From: Enterococcus faecalis_A
GTDB lineage: Bacteria > Bacillota > Bacilli > Lactobacillales > Enterococcaceae
DNA length: 64,000 nucleotides
NCBI GenBank assembly: GCA_051295955.1
Contig: JBPDWA010000001.1
Location: forward strand, 434,001-498,000
Direction: 5' to 3'
The notes under the pieces are model-generated. The model was not told the origin of the DNA. It ran no database searches and saw nothing but the letters and a program-made list of their open reading frames with translations. The translations under genes were made by a program, and so were the position numbers. Numbering within the stretch: the first letter of the stretch is position 1; every line of letters begins with the position of its first letter. Positions 26,389 through 34,928 of this stretch are shown here, one piece after another.

Positions 26389-27931
26389 TGAACAAAAAAG
26401 AACGATTTCATTAAAGGATTCATCAAAATATAAAAAAAATTTTCAAGGGGTTAAATTATCTTCAGAGACGATTCAACGAACAGCTCCCAAAGTCACAACT
26501 GTTCCAAATAAAACGAATAAACTGGTGGCTTCCATTGAAGAAGCTGTTGAAAATTCAGGCTTAACAGATGGCATGACTATTTCTTTTCATCACCATTTAA
26601 GAGAGGGCGATTTTGTTTTCAATCAAGTGATGGAAGTGATTCGTAAAATGGGGATTAAAGACCTTACCTTAGCCCCAAGTTCATTGACAAATACCATGAA
26701 TGAAATGGTGATTGAATGTGTTAAAGATGGGACCGTGACCCACATTACCAGTAGCGGTATGCGCGGAAGCCTTGGTGAATTTATTTCTAATGGTGGTATG
26801 GAAAATCCTGTTATTTTGCGTTCTCACGGGAATCGTCCCAGAGCTATTGAAAGTGGTGACTTAAAAATAGATGTTGCCTTTTTAGGTGTGCCAACTTCTG
26901 ATGATTATGGTAATGCAAATGCAATTTATGGCAAATCCGTCTTTGGCTCATTAGGCTATGCTAAAATAGATGCACAATATGCAGATAAAGTCATTCTACT
27001 AACTGACAATTTGGTTCCTTATCCAAATACGCCCATAAGTATTCCTCAAACTCAAGTAGATTACGTAGTAGAAGTTCAAGCAATTGGTGATCCGGATAAA
27101 ATTGGAGCTGGAGCCACTCGATTTACTAAAAATCCAAAAGAATTAAAAATTGCTGAAATGGTAAAAGAAGTGATTATTCATTCACCTTATTTTAAAAATG
27201 GTTTTTCCTTCCAAACAGGAACCGGTGGTGCGGCTCTAGCAGTGACCCGCTATTTATCACAGGAAATGGAAGCCAGAAATATTAAAGCTTCTTTTGCATT
27301 AGGAGGAATTACTAAACCAACCGTCGATTTATTAGAAAAAGGTCTAGTTGAAAAAGTGTTAGATGTTCAAGATTTTGACAAAGGTGCAGCTGAAGGAATG
27401 GCACGATTTGAAAATCAACAAGAAATTGATGCCTCTTTTTATGCTGATCCAAGCAATAAAGGTGCTGTTGTTAATAAATTAGATGTGGCTATTTTATCTG
27501 CATTAGAAATTGATACGCAGTTCAATGTAAATGTTATGACTGGTTCAGACGGTGTGCTAAGAGGTGCCATTGGTGGACATCAAGATGCGGCAACGGCTAA
27601 GCTTACGATCATCTCAGCACCTTTGGTACGTGGAAGAATACCGACAGTAGTAAATACTGTAACGACTTTAGTCACACCAGGGGTAAGTATTGATGTTTTG
27701 GTAACAGAAATTGGGATTGCGATTAATCCAAATCGTCAAGATTTACTTGCGATGTTTAAGGAAGTTCCACAGCTCCCTATTTTTACTATTGAAGAATTGC
27801 AACAAAAAGCAGAGCAGATTGTGGGCGTAGCAGAACCGTTACAATTTACAGATAAAGTTGTTGCTTATATAGAATATCGTGACGGATCCATTTTGGATAC
27901 TGTTCGTCAAGTGCAGCCCATTAAAGAGTAA
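26381..27931 (+). CDS. citF: Citrate lyase alpha subunit (citrate:ACP transferase)
   Basis: This 516-residue CoA-transferase-like subunit swaps acetyl for citrate on CitD. The ATG at 26381 follows GAGGAGG and overlaps the citE stop by 8 bases. Family blocks seen: ISFHHHLREGDFVFN, ITSSGMRGSLG, TGTGGAALAV and TGSDGVLRGAIGGHQD. Length matches the family. Confidence 0.95.
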   Translation: MRNEQKRTISLKDSSKYKKNFQGVKLSSETIQRTAPKVTTVPNKTNKLVASIEEAVENSGLTDGMTISFHHHLREGDFVFNQVMEVIRKMGIKDLTLAPSSLTNTMNEMVIECVKDGTVTHITSSGMRGSLGEFISNGGMENPVILRSHGNRPRAIESGDLKIDVAFLGVPTSDDYGNANAIYGKSVFGSLGYAKIDAQYADKVILLTDNLVPYPNTPISIPQTQVDYVVEVQAIGDPDKIGAGATRFTKNPKELKIAEMVKEVIIHSPYFKNGFSFQTGTGGAALAVTRYLSQEMEARNIKASFALGGITKPTVDLLEKGLVEKVLDVQDFDKGAAEGMARFENQQEIDASFYADPSNKGAVVNKLDVAILSALEIDTQFNVNVMTGSDGVLRGAIGGHQDAATAKLTIISAPLVRGRIPTVVNTVTTLVTPGVSIDVLVTEIGIAINPNRQDLLAMFKEVPQLPIFTIEELQQKAEQIVGVAEPLQFTDKVVAYIEYRDGSILDTVRQVQPIKE

Positions 27932-27945
27932 AGGGGGGATTGAAG

Positions 27946-28500
27946 ATGTTTGACACAGGAAAAATTCAAGAACTAGAGGCCATTTTAACTCATAAAGAAC
28001 AACGTGCTAATTTGCAGACTAAATTGCTTTTTAAGGATCCGAACAAGGCATTATTAGTTTTTACCTTAAATATTCCTGGGCCAATCAAAAATAATCCCCA
28101 AATTGCCCGCATTTTTCATGCGGGAAAATTTGCGCTTCAAAAAATGTTTACTCAAAAAAATGTGCGCCCAATCTACACCAAAGAGATTAATTTACCTAGC
28201 GGCTTGGACTGGTTTGTTGAAGTTGCCACAGATCCATTTACGTTAAAGCAATTTCTCATTGAATTAGAGCAAGAACATCCGTTAGGTAGATTGTTTGATT
28301 TAGATGTTTTATTTGTCAAGGATGGGCAAGTACAAATCGTTAGTCGTAAAGCACTTGGTTATCCGGAAAGATCTTGTTTTATTTGCCAGCAATCGGCGAA
28401 AATTTGTGCACGAAATCAAACGCACCAGTTAAAAGATATACAGAAAAAAATTGAACAACTGGTTGATACACAATTGAAAGAAGCTCAAGAGTATGAATGA
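27946..28500 (+). CDS. citX: Apo-citrate lyase phosphoribosyl-dephospho-CoA transferase
   Basis: CitX transfers the triphosphoribosyl-dephospho-CoA group to CitD. The ATG at 27946 has GGGGGG 8 bases upstream and gives 184 residues. LGRLFDLDVLF and the Cys-rich ERSCFICQQSAKICAR segment are typical of CitX. It is separate from CitG here, whereas some lactic acid bacteria fuse the two. It overlaps citG by 8 bases. Confidence 0.92.
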   Translation: MFDTGKIQELEAILTHKEQRANLQTKLLFKDPNKALLVFTLNIPGPIKNNPQIARIFHAGKFALQKMFTQKNVRPIYTKEINLPSGLDWFVEVATDPFTLKQFLIELEQEHPLGRLFDLDVLFVKDGQVQIVSRKALGYPERSCFICQQSAKICARNQTHQLKDIQKKIEQLVDTQLKEAQEYE

Positions 28501-29356
28501 AAATAGTCGAAAACTGGCTCAGCAAGCGCAATTAGCGATGCTGTACGAAGTCACATGCTTAAATAAGCCAGGTTTAGTTGATCCTGTTGATTCAGGGTCT
28601 CACCAAGACATGGATATTTTTACTTTTTTAGAAAGTAGTGTCATTTTAGCTCCGTACTTTGAATCTTTTGTTCAAACTGGTCTGAAATTACGAAAATGTC
28701 CAATTGCTGAAACATTTACTTCTATTCGTAAAATTGGTTTAGAGGCAGAAGCCGCTATGTTTTCCGCAACGAAAGGCGTCAATACACATAAAGGAGCCAT
28801 CTTTTCTTTAGGAATTTTTTTGGCTGTTTGTGGGCGTTTGATGATTTGGGAAGTTCCTTGTGAATTATACACGCTCCAACAAGAGATTAAACGCATGACC
28901 AAGGATTTGCTTGCAGATTTTGATATGATCGATAGATCAATGCCAGAAAAGTTAACATGGGGCGAACAATTGTATGTCAATTATGGCTTAACCGGAATAC
29001 GGGGCGAAGCGCAAAAAGGGTATCCTACTATTTTTGATGAAGGATTGCCATATTATCAAAAACATCAAGGAACACAACAGGAGCAGTTGTTAGATACATT
29101 ACTATATATATCTTTACAAGCAGCTGATACCAACTTAATGAAGCGCAGTCACAATATTCACATTTCTGAAAACTATCAAACCTTAATTTGTAAATATTTT
29201 GATTTAGGTGGAACCAAGACTCCGGAAGGGAAGAACTTTTTAGAAAGGTTAAATACCTTGTTTAAAGAAAAAAACTGGAGTATTGGCGGAAGTGCTGATT
29301 TATTGATTGTTACTATCTTTTTGGCTAAATTAATGAACATTGGCTGGTTAAACTAA
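28493..29356 (+). CDS. citG: Triphosphoribosyl-dephospho-CoA synthase
   Basis: This 287-residue enzyme makes the prosthetic-group precursor from ATP and dephospho-CoA. Conserved blocks are KPGLVDPVDSGSHQDMD near the N-terminus, GVNTHKGAIFSLG in the middle, ADTNLMKRS, and SIGGSADLLIVTIFL near the end. It is the last gene of the citrate operon and overlaps citX. Confidence 0.93.
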   Translation: MNENSRKLAQQAQLAMLYEVTCLNKPGLVDPVDSGSHQDMDIFTFLESSVILAPYFESFVQTGLKLRKCPIAETFTSIRKIGLEAEAAMFSATKGVNTHKGAIFSLGIFLAVCGRLMIWEVPCELYTLQQEIKRMTKDLLADFDMIDRSMPEKLTWGEQLYVNYGLTGIRGEAQKGYPTIFDEGLPYYQKHQGTQQEQLLDTLLYISLQAADTNLMKRSHNIHISENYQTLICKYFDLGGTKTPEGKNFLERLNTLFKEKNWSIGGSADLLIVTIFLAKLMNIGWLN

Positions 29357-29806
29357 CGAATTATTTTGTTTAAAATCTAACTGTTCTAAAGACAAACAAA
29401 GCTAAATTTAAAGCTATTTATCTCTGTGAGCATAAAAAATATCTAACTGGGCCACATCGCCTGTTGCCTACTTCACTTATTTTGCGGGTAGAGTTGGGAA
29501 AAATAGCTTTATTACCTAAAAATTCTTATAGATTTAATACCAAAGTACGAAGTAAGAAACATAATTAGCTCTTTATCCTTATAAAAAATAGAAGCGAAGT
29601 TTATCGCTTCTATTTTTTTTAAAGTAGTTTGAGACTACTCATTAGAAACCTCAGCCAACCGCTCTTCTACATTTGAAAGTAGTAGAGGTTAGTTCTGTCA
29701 TCTTTAGGGTGAACCAACGCTTAGAGTTTGTAATTCTGGCACTCGTTTGTTTATGCGACAGCTTATAGTCAAAAGAACAACGGAATTTTTTGGAAAATTC
29801 CACAGC
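29357..29806. other. Intergenic stretch after citrate operon
   Basis: It holds the citrate operon terminator at 29585-29620 and otherwise no gene or remnant that I can identify. The promoter and operator of the repressor-MATE operon begin at 29807. Confidence 0.6.
29585..29620 (+). terminator. Rho-independent terminator after citrate operon
   Basis: AATAGAAGCGA and TCGCTTCTATT pair over 11 bp with a 6-base loop and eight T follow. It lies about 230 bases after citG. Confidence 0.85.
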
Positions 29807-29865
29807 TTGACAAAATATAAGAAAAGACTTATCTTTTATATAGGGGTGGGGGGCATCCCTATATA
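29807..29865 (+). promoter_or_regulatory. Promoter with G-tract CsoR-type operator
   Basis: TTGACA at 29807-29812 and TATCTT at 29830-29835 are 17 bases apart. Right after lies a perfect inverted repeat TATATAGGG / CCCTATATA (29837-29865) with a central G tract. CsoR/RcnR-family repressors bind such A/T-flanked G tracts. Its place on the transcription start fits autorepression. Confidence 0.75.
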
Positions 29866-29886
29866 AATTATCTGGGAGGTTAATAT

Positions 29887-30168
29887 ATGTCACATTTGAT
29901 TGAACACCACAGTGAAGAGTTAATTAAACGTTTAAGTAAAATTGAAGGACAAGTATCTGGCATTAAAAAAATGGTGGCTGATAATAAAGAATATGCTGAT
30001 ATCCTCATCCAATTGAATTCGGCCCGCGCAGCTATTCAAAAAATAAGTCAGATTATCTTAGAAGCCCAAGCAGACCACTCATTGATGCATGTAAGTGAAG
30101 GTTTTGATTTAGCCAAAGAAATGGAAACATTAAGGCGCGTTATTACCCAATATAATAAGATGAATTGA
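29887..30168 (+). CDS. CsoR/RcnR-family repressor lacking cysteine
   Basis: This 93-residue four-helix-type repressor starts after TGGGAGG. The family pattern is clear: KRLSKIEGQVSGIKKMV, the D-x-x-E-Y-A-DILIQL segment and RAAIQKISQIIL. In CsoR, RcnR, FrmR and CstR the second segment has a metal- or sulfur-binding Cys; here that position is Tyr36 and the protein has no Cys at all. Histidines (H3, H7, H8, H64, H68) remain. It therefore cannot sense copper(I), persulfide or formaldehyde in the usual way. It precedes a MATE exporter gene directly. Confidence 0.85.
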   Translation: MSHLIEHHSEELIKRLSKIEGQVSGIKKMVADNKEYADILIQLNSARAAIQKISQIILEAQADHSLMHVSEGFDLAKEMETLRRVITQYNKMN

Positions 30169-31557
30169 GTGATAAAAATGGCTAGGAAGAATAGTGAAGC
30201 AACGAATGATTCAGTAATAAAAAAAAGACTGATTAACCTGGCACTTCCTGCTACAATTGAAAATGTTCTGGAAACTTCAGTAGGCTTTATCGATTCTTTA
30301 ATGGTTGCAAGAATTGGGTTATTCGCCGTTGCAGGCGTAAGTATAGCCAATGCCATCCTTAATGTGTATATTGCTATATTTATTGCACTAGGCATTGGCA
30401 CCTCCTCTTTGATTTCAAGAAATATTGGGTCAAAAAACATTGATAAAGCCAAAATGATCGCGAAACAATCCTTACTATTAGCGATTATTTCAGGTTTATT
30501 CCTAGGCTTTGTGACTCTTGTAGCTGGTTCTCAACTTTTATACTTAATGGGAGCAACAAAACAAACGTTTCATTATTCTTTACAATTTTTTAGCATTGTC
30601 GGGGGAGGAGCCGTTGCGATTGCAACTATGATTATATTGGGAAGTATGCTACGGGCGCTAGGAGATACTAAGTCACCAATGAAAATCGGTTTGATTGCAA
30701 ATGTCCTAAATGTTGTCATAAACTATCTTTTAGTCTTTGGTTTAGGACCTATACCAGCACTAGGTGTTGTGGGCACTGCTATTGGAACATTGATTGCAAG
30801 AAGTTTAGGAACGATTTTGCTATATAGAAAAGTGCAGTCCTCAGTTCTGTCCTTCTCTTTCGTTTCAATCGTTCAAAAGAGTAACTATCGAGAACTGTTG
30901 CAGCTTTCTTTGCCGGCTGCTTTAGAGCGATTGGTAATGCGCTTAGGACAAGTAATGTATTTTGGTTTAATTGTAGCGATTGGTGCAAAAACTTATTCGG
31001 CCCACTCGATTGCAGGTAGCATCGAAAGTTTCGTGTATATGCCAGCATACGGATTAGCGACTGCAGCAGCTACTCTAACAGGCAACAGTATCGGCAAGCA
31101 AAAATATAGAGAAACAAAACGGATTGCCTTCCTTTCTGTTCAATACGGAGTTATTGTGTTAAGCATATTGGGCGTAGGCTTGTTTTTCGGCACGCCTTTT
31201 ATTGCTACCTGGTTTACAACAGATGCCGAGGCGATAAAACAGATAATAATTGCGCTTAAAATTGATGCCTTTAATCAACCGGGGTTAGCTATCAGTCTGA
31301 TCTTAGCTGGAGTATTACAAGGAATGGGAGATACTAAAACACCCTTGTATAGTTCAGCCTTTGGTATGTGGGTAACACGGATATTGGGAATCATACTATT
31401 AGGAAGCATTCTAAAATTGGGGATTGCCGGAGTATGGCTTGCTATCGGTCTCGATTTATATATGCGATCTATTTTTTTAACGTATCGTTTTAAACGAAAT
31501 ATTCAACTCTTAATTAAAAAGCAACAGCTTCCTTCTAAAACAAGTGCAGCTTTGTGA
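30169..31557 (+). CDS. MATE-family efflux transporter
   Basis: This protein of about 460 residues has twelve predicted membrane segments in two homologous halves. Family blocks LALPATIENVLE, FIDSLMVARIG, GSMLRALGDTKSPM and the second-half GVLQGMGDTKTPLYSS are visible. The start is either the GTG at 30169 directly after the repressor stop or the ATG at 30178; neither has a strong ribosome-binding site, so translation is probably coupled. Substrate unknown; MATE proteins expel cationic drugs or metabolites in exchange for Na+ or H+. Control by a CsoR-type repressor is unusual. Confidence 0.88.
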   Translation: MIKMARKNSEATNDSVIKKRLINLALPATIENVLETSVGFIDSLMVARIGLFAVAGVSIANAILNVYIAIFIALGIGTSSLISRNIGSKNIDKAKMIAKQSLLLAIISGLFLGFVTLVAGSQLLYLMGATKQTFHYSLQFFSIVGGGAVAIATMIILGSMLRALGDTKSPMKIGLIANVLNVVINYLLVFGLGPIPALGVVGTAIGTLIARSLGTILLYRKVQSSVLSFSFVSIVQKSNYRELLQLSLPAALERLVMRLGQVMYFGLIVAIGAKTYSAHSIAGSIESFVYMPAYGLATAAATLTGNSIGKQKYRETKRIAFLSVQYGVIVLSILGVGLFFGTPFIATWFTTDAEAIKQIIIALKIDAFNQPGLAISLILAGVLQGMGDTKTPLYSSAFGMWVTRILGIILLGSILKLGIAGVWLAIGLDLYMRSIFLTYRFKRNIQLLIKKQQLPSKTSAAL

Positions 31558-31920
31558 GCCGTGGCTTTATTGTTAACGCAATAATTGAATAAGATTTGCC
31601 TCTTGTAAAGCATCGTAATAAGTTTTCTTGTTCTTTAAAAACTGATCTTACTATATTTAAAGGTAAAAAAGCTAGTTGTGAAATTAAAAAAAAGCCGAAA
31701 AGATGTTTATCTTTTCGGCTTAACTTTATGCTTTTTACAGGAATTAAGCTCTGGCTGTAAATATCAATTAAAGGAAAAAGAAAGAGAAATTTATGTTTTG
31801 TTTAGTGACCTTTTAAAAAACTTTACTTCCAGTTTAGCCAAAAGTCGGTTTCATTAACGGTCAATAGAGCAATACCTCTTGTTTATTTAATTGAGTGACA
31901 GATTCAGCTTTCACTGCTTA
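31558..31920. other. Intergenic stretch between MATE and ECF genes
   Basis: Contains a terminator at 31691-31721. The rest is AT-rich and I see no gene. Confidence 0.6.
31691..31721. terminator. Terminator after MATE gene
   Basis: AAGCCGAAAAGAT and ATCTTTTCGGCTT pair perfectly over 13 bp around GTTT. It has an A tract on the left and a weaker T stretch on the right, so it may also stop transcripts coming from folT on the other strand. Confidence 0.8.
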
Positions 31921-32457
31921 CTATTTTTTGAATACCTTCCGTAATTCTAATGCTCGAATGAAGTAGAAAATACCGGCGATCTGAATTGGAATTTGAATGA
32001 GATTTCTGATGATTCGCCCTAAAAGTATAACTTTGAGATCAGCACCAAATAAAATTGCCATTAACCAAGAATTGATAAACAAACTAACAGGAATCATAAT
32101 TAATAATTGCGTAACGATAACAGATAACAGGTTGACTTTTTTATTGTACAAAAAGAGCCCATCAATGAAGCCGCCTAAAAAGGCAGTTAACAAAAAGGCA
32201 ACTTGGAAAGTTCCAGAGCCGAAAATAGTGAAATTAAGGATATTTGATACCATTTCCAGCATGCCGGCCCACCAAGGCCCGAAAAGATAGCCCATAAGAG
32301 CCATTGAAAGAAAGCCAAATGTAATTTGAAAGTTAGCCGGGCCAATCGCTATTTTGTAAAGAATAACATCCATGGCCAGTAATAATGCAGAGGTAGAAAT
32401 TAATCGAGTGTTGATCGTTGGTAATTTAAAAACATTTTTTGCAATTAAAGTTTTCAT
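31921..32457 (-). CDS. folT: ECF transporter S component, folate type
   Basis: This 178-residue membrane protein has six hydrophobic segments. The opening LISTSALLLAMDVILYK, then ITFGFLSMALMGYLFGP and the late GRIIRNLIQIPIQI correspond to FolT-type S components, which bind folate and plug into a shared EcfAAT module (not in view). A ribosome-binding site GGAGC lies before the ATG. Another vitamin S component is possible, since this group is identified mostly by pattern. Confidence 0.62.
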   Translation of the reverse strand: MKTLIAKNVFKLPTINTRLISTSALLLAMDVILYKIAIGPANFQITFGFLSMALMGYLFGPWWAGMLEMVSNILNFTIFGSGTFQVAFLLTAFLGGFIDGLFLYNKKVNLLSVIVTQLLIMIPVSLFINSWLMAILFGADLKVILLGRIIRNLIQIPIQIAGIFYFIRALELRKVFKK

Positions 32458-33048
32458 GTATCAAGCTCCATTTCTATTTGATAGCTATTAGAATAACATA
32501 AAACCGCGAAGGTGTCATGACAACTTTGTGGTTTAAAAATGTTGTCTAATTGATTCCAACAACAGCTAGTAATTAACCAGTAGTAAGCACTACCAACGAA
32601 TGCGAGCCTCTCTTTATTGTATATAAAAATAAATAAAAAGGAGTTTTTACGGACGAAACCGGCTAGCAAAATAAACAGCAAACATTCTTCAAAAGATGCA
32701 CTGTTTTGGGTTGTGAATGAAAGATAACGGGATATAAAAATATTTTTTTAAAGTTTTTTTGTATATGTTATTTTATTTTTTAAAAATGTAAATCAAATAT
32801 TATTTAAAAAAATGAAAAAAGAGAACAAATTTGATGAGTAAGCAAAGGCTTGTAGACCTATTTAAGAACCAAATATACTTGTAAAGTTTGTATGTCGCAT
32901 TTTATTTTTGGCTTCATGGAAAAGCTGGAGAATTACTTTTAACTTCGATACGTTGATTGGCTATAGGCATTTTTGAAATTATTTTTTTATATGTTATTGA
33001 TGCTTAGTAGGAGTGTGAAAACAGTTAAGTTACTACAAGCAGTTATTG
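32458..33048. other. folT leader and intergenic stretch
   Basis: The about 200 bases upstream of folT on the minus strand can fold into hairpins (for example GGTAGTGCTTACTACTGG at about 32580), as in vitamin riboswitch leaders. I could not match them to the tetrahydrofolate or preQ1 consensus. Nothing coding was recognised. Confidence 0.4.
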
Positions 33049-33077
33049 TTGACATGAAATTTGTTTTATTTTATACT
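33049..33077 (+). promoter_or_regulatory. Promoter of the first M-box transcript
   Basis: TTGACA at 33049-33054 and TATACT at 33072-33077 are 17 bases apart and lie just before the riboswitch. Confidence 0.75.
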
Positions 33078-33080
33078 TTG

Positions 33081-33240
33081 GACGTAATAAGTTAGGTGAG
33101 GCTCCTATGCAAACATAGGCTATTGTCCAGAAATGTCGAGAGACGCCAATGGATAGAACAGGAATTGTCGAAGGAAGGCTTTTCCCAGATAGCTAAGAGT
33201 AATCTTTACGTTGCATAGTGCTAAAGCTCAACGTTTATCA
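33081..33240 (+). ncRNA. M-box (ykoK) magnesium riboswitch aptamer 1
   Basis: The conserved M-box blocks are all present in order: GTTAGGTGAGGCTCCTATG, AGAAATGTCGAGAGACGCCA, ATGG, AACAGGAA, and the closing GTGCTAAAGCTCAACGTT, which pairs with the start. M-box RNAs bind several Mg2+ ions and switch off transcription of Mg2+ transport genes when Mg2+ is plentiful. The only gene before the next terminator is a 53-codon ORF at 33312. Confidence 0.93.
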
Positions 33241-33256
33241 TGAACGCTTAGCAGTC

Positions 33257-33284
33257 AGTGCCTAATTATTTTGGGTGCTTTTTG
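33257..33284 (+). terminator. M-box 1 expression-platform terminator
   Basis: AGTGCCTAA pairs with TTGGGTGCT (three G-T pairs) and a TTTTTG run follows. It lies directly after the aptamer, where the Mg2+-bound form would allow termination. Confidence 0.65.
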
Positions 33285-33311
33285 TTTTATTTTAAAGAGA
33301 GGGGTGAGAAT

Positions 33312-33473
33312 ATGACGACAATTTTGGCTGTTTTAGGAACTATTGCAATTATTGCAATTCAAGTAGTTGAATACAATTTAACTGAAATTCAACCACCAAA
33401 AGCAGGTTCTTTCGAAGAAGATTTGGAACCTCCCCATTTATTAAATGCATATTCTTGCTTTAGCACGCACTAA
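33312..33473 (+). CDS. Mg2+-riboswitch-controlled membrane microprotein, unknown
   Basis: This 53-residue ORF has GAGGGGTGAG before its ATG. Residues 3-19 (TILAVLGTIAIIAIQVV) form one membrane helix, followed by EYNLTEIQPPKAG and an acidic stretch FEEDLEPP, then a short tail with one Cys. No family is recognised. It is the only coding frame between the M-box platform and a strong terminator, so Mg2+ control is its most informative clue. By analogy small single-helix proteins such as MgtS stabilise Mg2+ transporters, but no sequence similarity is claimed. Confidence 0.7.
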   Translation: MTTILAVLGTIAIIAIQVVEYNLTEIQPPKAGSFEEDLEPPHLLNAYSCFSTH

Positions 33474-33490
33474 GTGCCTCACTTTACTTT

Positions 33491-33516
33491 CCACCTCAAT
33501 TATGAGGTGGTTTTTT
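33491..33516 (+). terminator. Terminator after the microprotein gene
   Basis: CCACCTCA and TGAGGTGG pair perfectly around ATTA and six T follow. It ends a monocistronic transcript. Confidence 0.9.
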
Positions 33517-33763
33517 CATTTTCAAAATGTGTTATGGGGTTGTGCATGGTGAAATAGTGGAAATAAATTGATTTTATAAGCGCTTAATAAGCTTTTTTTT
33601 CTACCTTATAAAGAATATTCAGATCATTCTGACCTATATAGATTTCTTAAGGAAGCTTAAGTTCAGTTAAAGAATTTATGTTATTTTATGTTTTTAGTTG
33701 ATTTATAAGAAGACAAAAAGCAGAATTAGGTTGTCCTAAAATACAAAACAGGTAGGTGGTAAA

Positions 33764-34669
33764 ATGTCAATTGAAAAATTAGAATACTTCTTTATGATTG
33801 CAAAATATAATAGCATTTCTAAAGCTTCTAAAGAACTTTATGTGAGTATTTCCTCTTTGAGTTTGGCTTTAAAGAGCCTTGAAAATGAACTCGGCTATTC
33901 TTTATTTATCCGCAATGGAAAAAGAATGCATCTCAGCGAAGCAGGTAAGCAAATTTTGCCTTATGTCAAACAAATCATTGAAGACGCGAAAAAAATTAAA
34001 ATTCCGCTTTACGACACCATCGCTTGTCCATCAGTGAAAGTTGGCATTAGCGAATCCTCCTTAATTTTTGAAGTAAATGAGCACCATATGCAAAATCATA
34101 AGTTCAATATTAATTATGTTAATGCGCCTGCTCTTGAGCTGTTGCAACAATTAAAAAAACAACAGCTTGACTTAGTAATCACCAGTAATTTGATTGATGA
34201 TCCTAGTTTTATTAGAACCTCCTTGGTTGAATTACAGCCCATGCTGGCCATTAATAAAACAATGTTGGAAGATGAAGCCCAAGAAATTGCTGCCCTTCAT
34301 TTAGAAAGATTGCCATTTATTATTTTGACTGATCATTTAAGTCACCAACTTTTAACGCAGAAAATTGTTGCTGATTTGAGCATCAAACCAACCTTTCTTT
34401 ATTGCCACGATAGCTTAGGTTTGAATAAATGGCTCTATGAAAAAAGAGGAGTCTTTGTTATCAGTTCTATTGAAAAAGACTTTTTGTGGACCAATGCGAT
34501 TCAATTTATTGAACTGCCCAGCAGCTTGAGTTTGAAATACTATTTATATAAAAACGTGAATAGTAACTGTTTAGTTGAAATCGAAGATGTAGAGAAATAT
34601 TTAAAACAAATATTCGTTGATGTGGGAACTAGAGCAGCCCATGAGCAAATAAAAATAGATAGTGAATGA
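33764..34669 (+). CDS. LysR-family transcriptional regulator
   Basis: This 301-residue protein has an N-terminal winged helix-turn-helix (LEYFFMIAKYNSISKASKEL, then LSLALKSLENELGYSLFIR) and a C-terminal periplasmic-binding-like effector domain. The ATG has AGGTAGGTGG upstream. It stands alone, between the microprotein and the LCP gene, with no divergent partner to show a target. The ligand is unknown. Confidence 0.85.
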   Translation: MSIEKLEYFFMIAKYNSISKASKELYVSISSLSLALKSLENELGYSLFIRNGKRMHLSEAGKQILPYVKQIIEDAKKIKIPLYDTIACPSVKVGISESSLIFEVNEHHMQNHKFNINYVNAPALELLQQLKKQQLDLVITSNLIDDPSFIRTSLVELQPMLAINKTMLEDEAQEIAALHLERLPFIILTDHLSHQLLTQKIVADLSIKPTFLYCHDSLGLNKWLYEKRGVFVISSIEKDFLWTNAIQFIELPSSLSLKYYLYKNVNSNCLVEIEDVEKYLKQIFVDVGTRAAHEQIKIDSE

Positions 34670-34928
34670 ATATCAATAGGAAGTATATCTAAGAATTATC
34701 GTTTAGCTCTTAGCTTTTCTAAACAATGTCAAGTGGAGTGAAGTAATTTATTTTCACTTTCATATGAAAAATGGTCTTTCTGGAGAGGGACTATTTTCTC
34801 ACTTTTGCCAGCTGTTCAATTACAAAAATAGTACTTGAGCACAATGATAATGATTAGGTGAAAATAAAGAACCAACCAGTCATTTAAATATTTTAAAAAC
34901 TTAGTTTAACGCAAAGAAGGGAACTACT

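Noticed and set aside
30048..30452. Minus-strand 134-codon frame opposite repressor and MATE genes
   Set aside because: Antisense shadow without ribosome-binding site or known motif.
32458..32700. Tetrahydrofolate or preQ1 riboswitch upstream of folT
   Set aside because: Hairpins exist, but the conserved blocks of those riboswitches could not be found.
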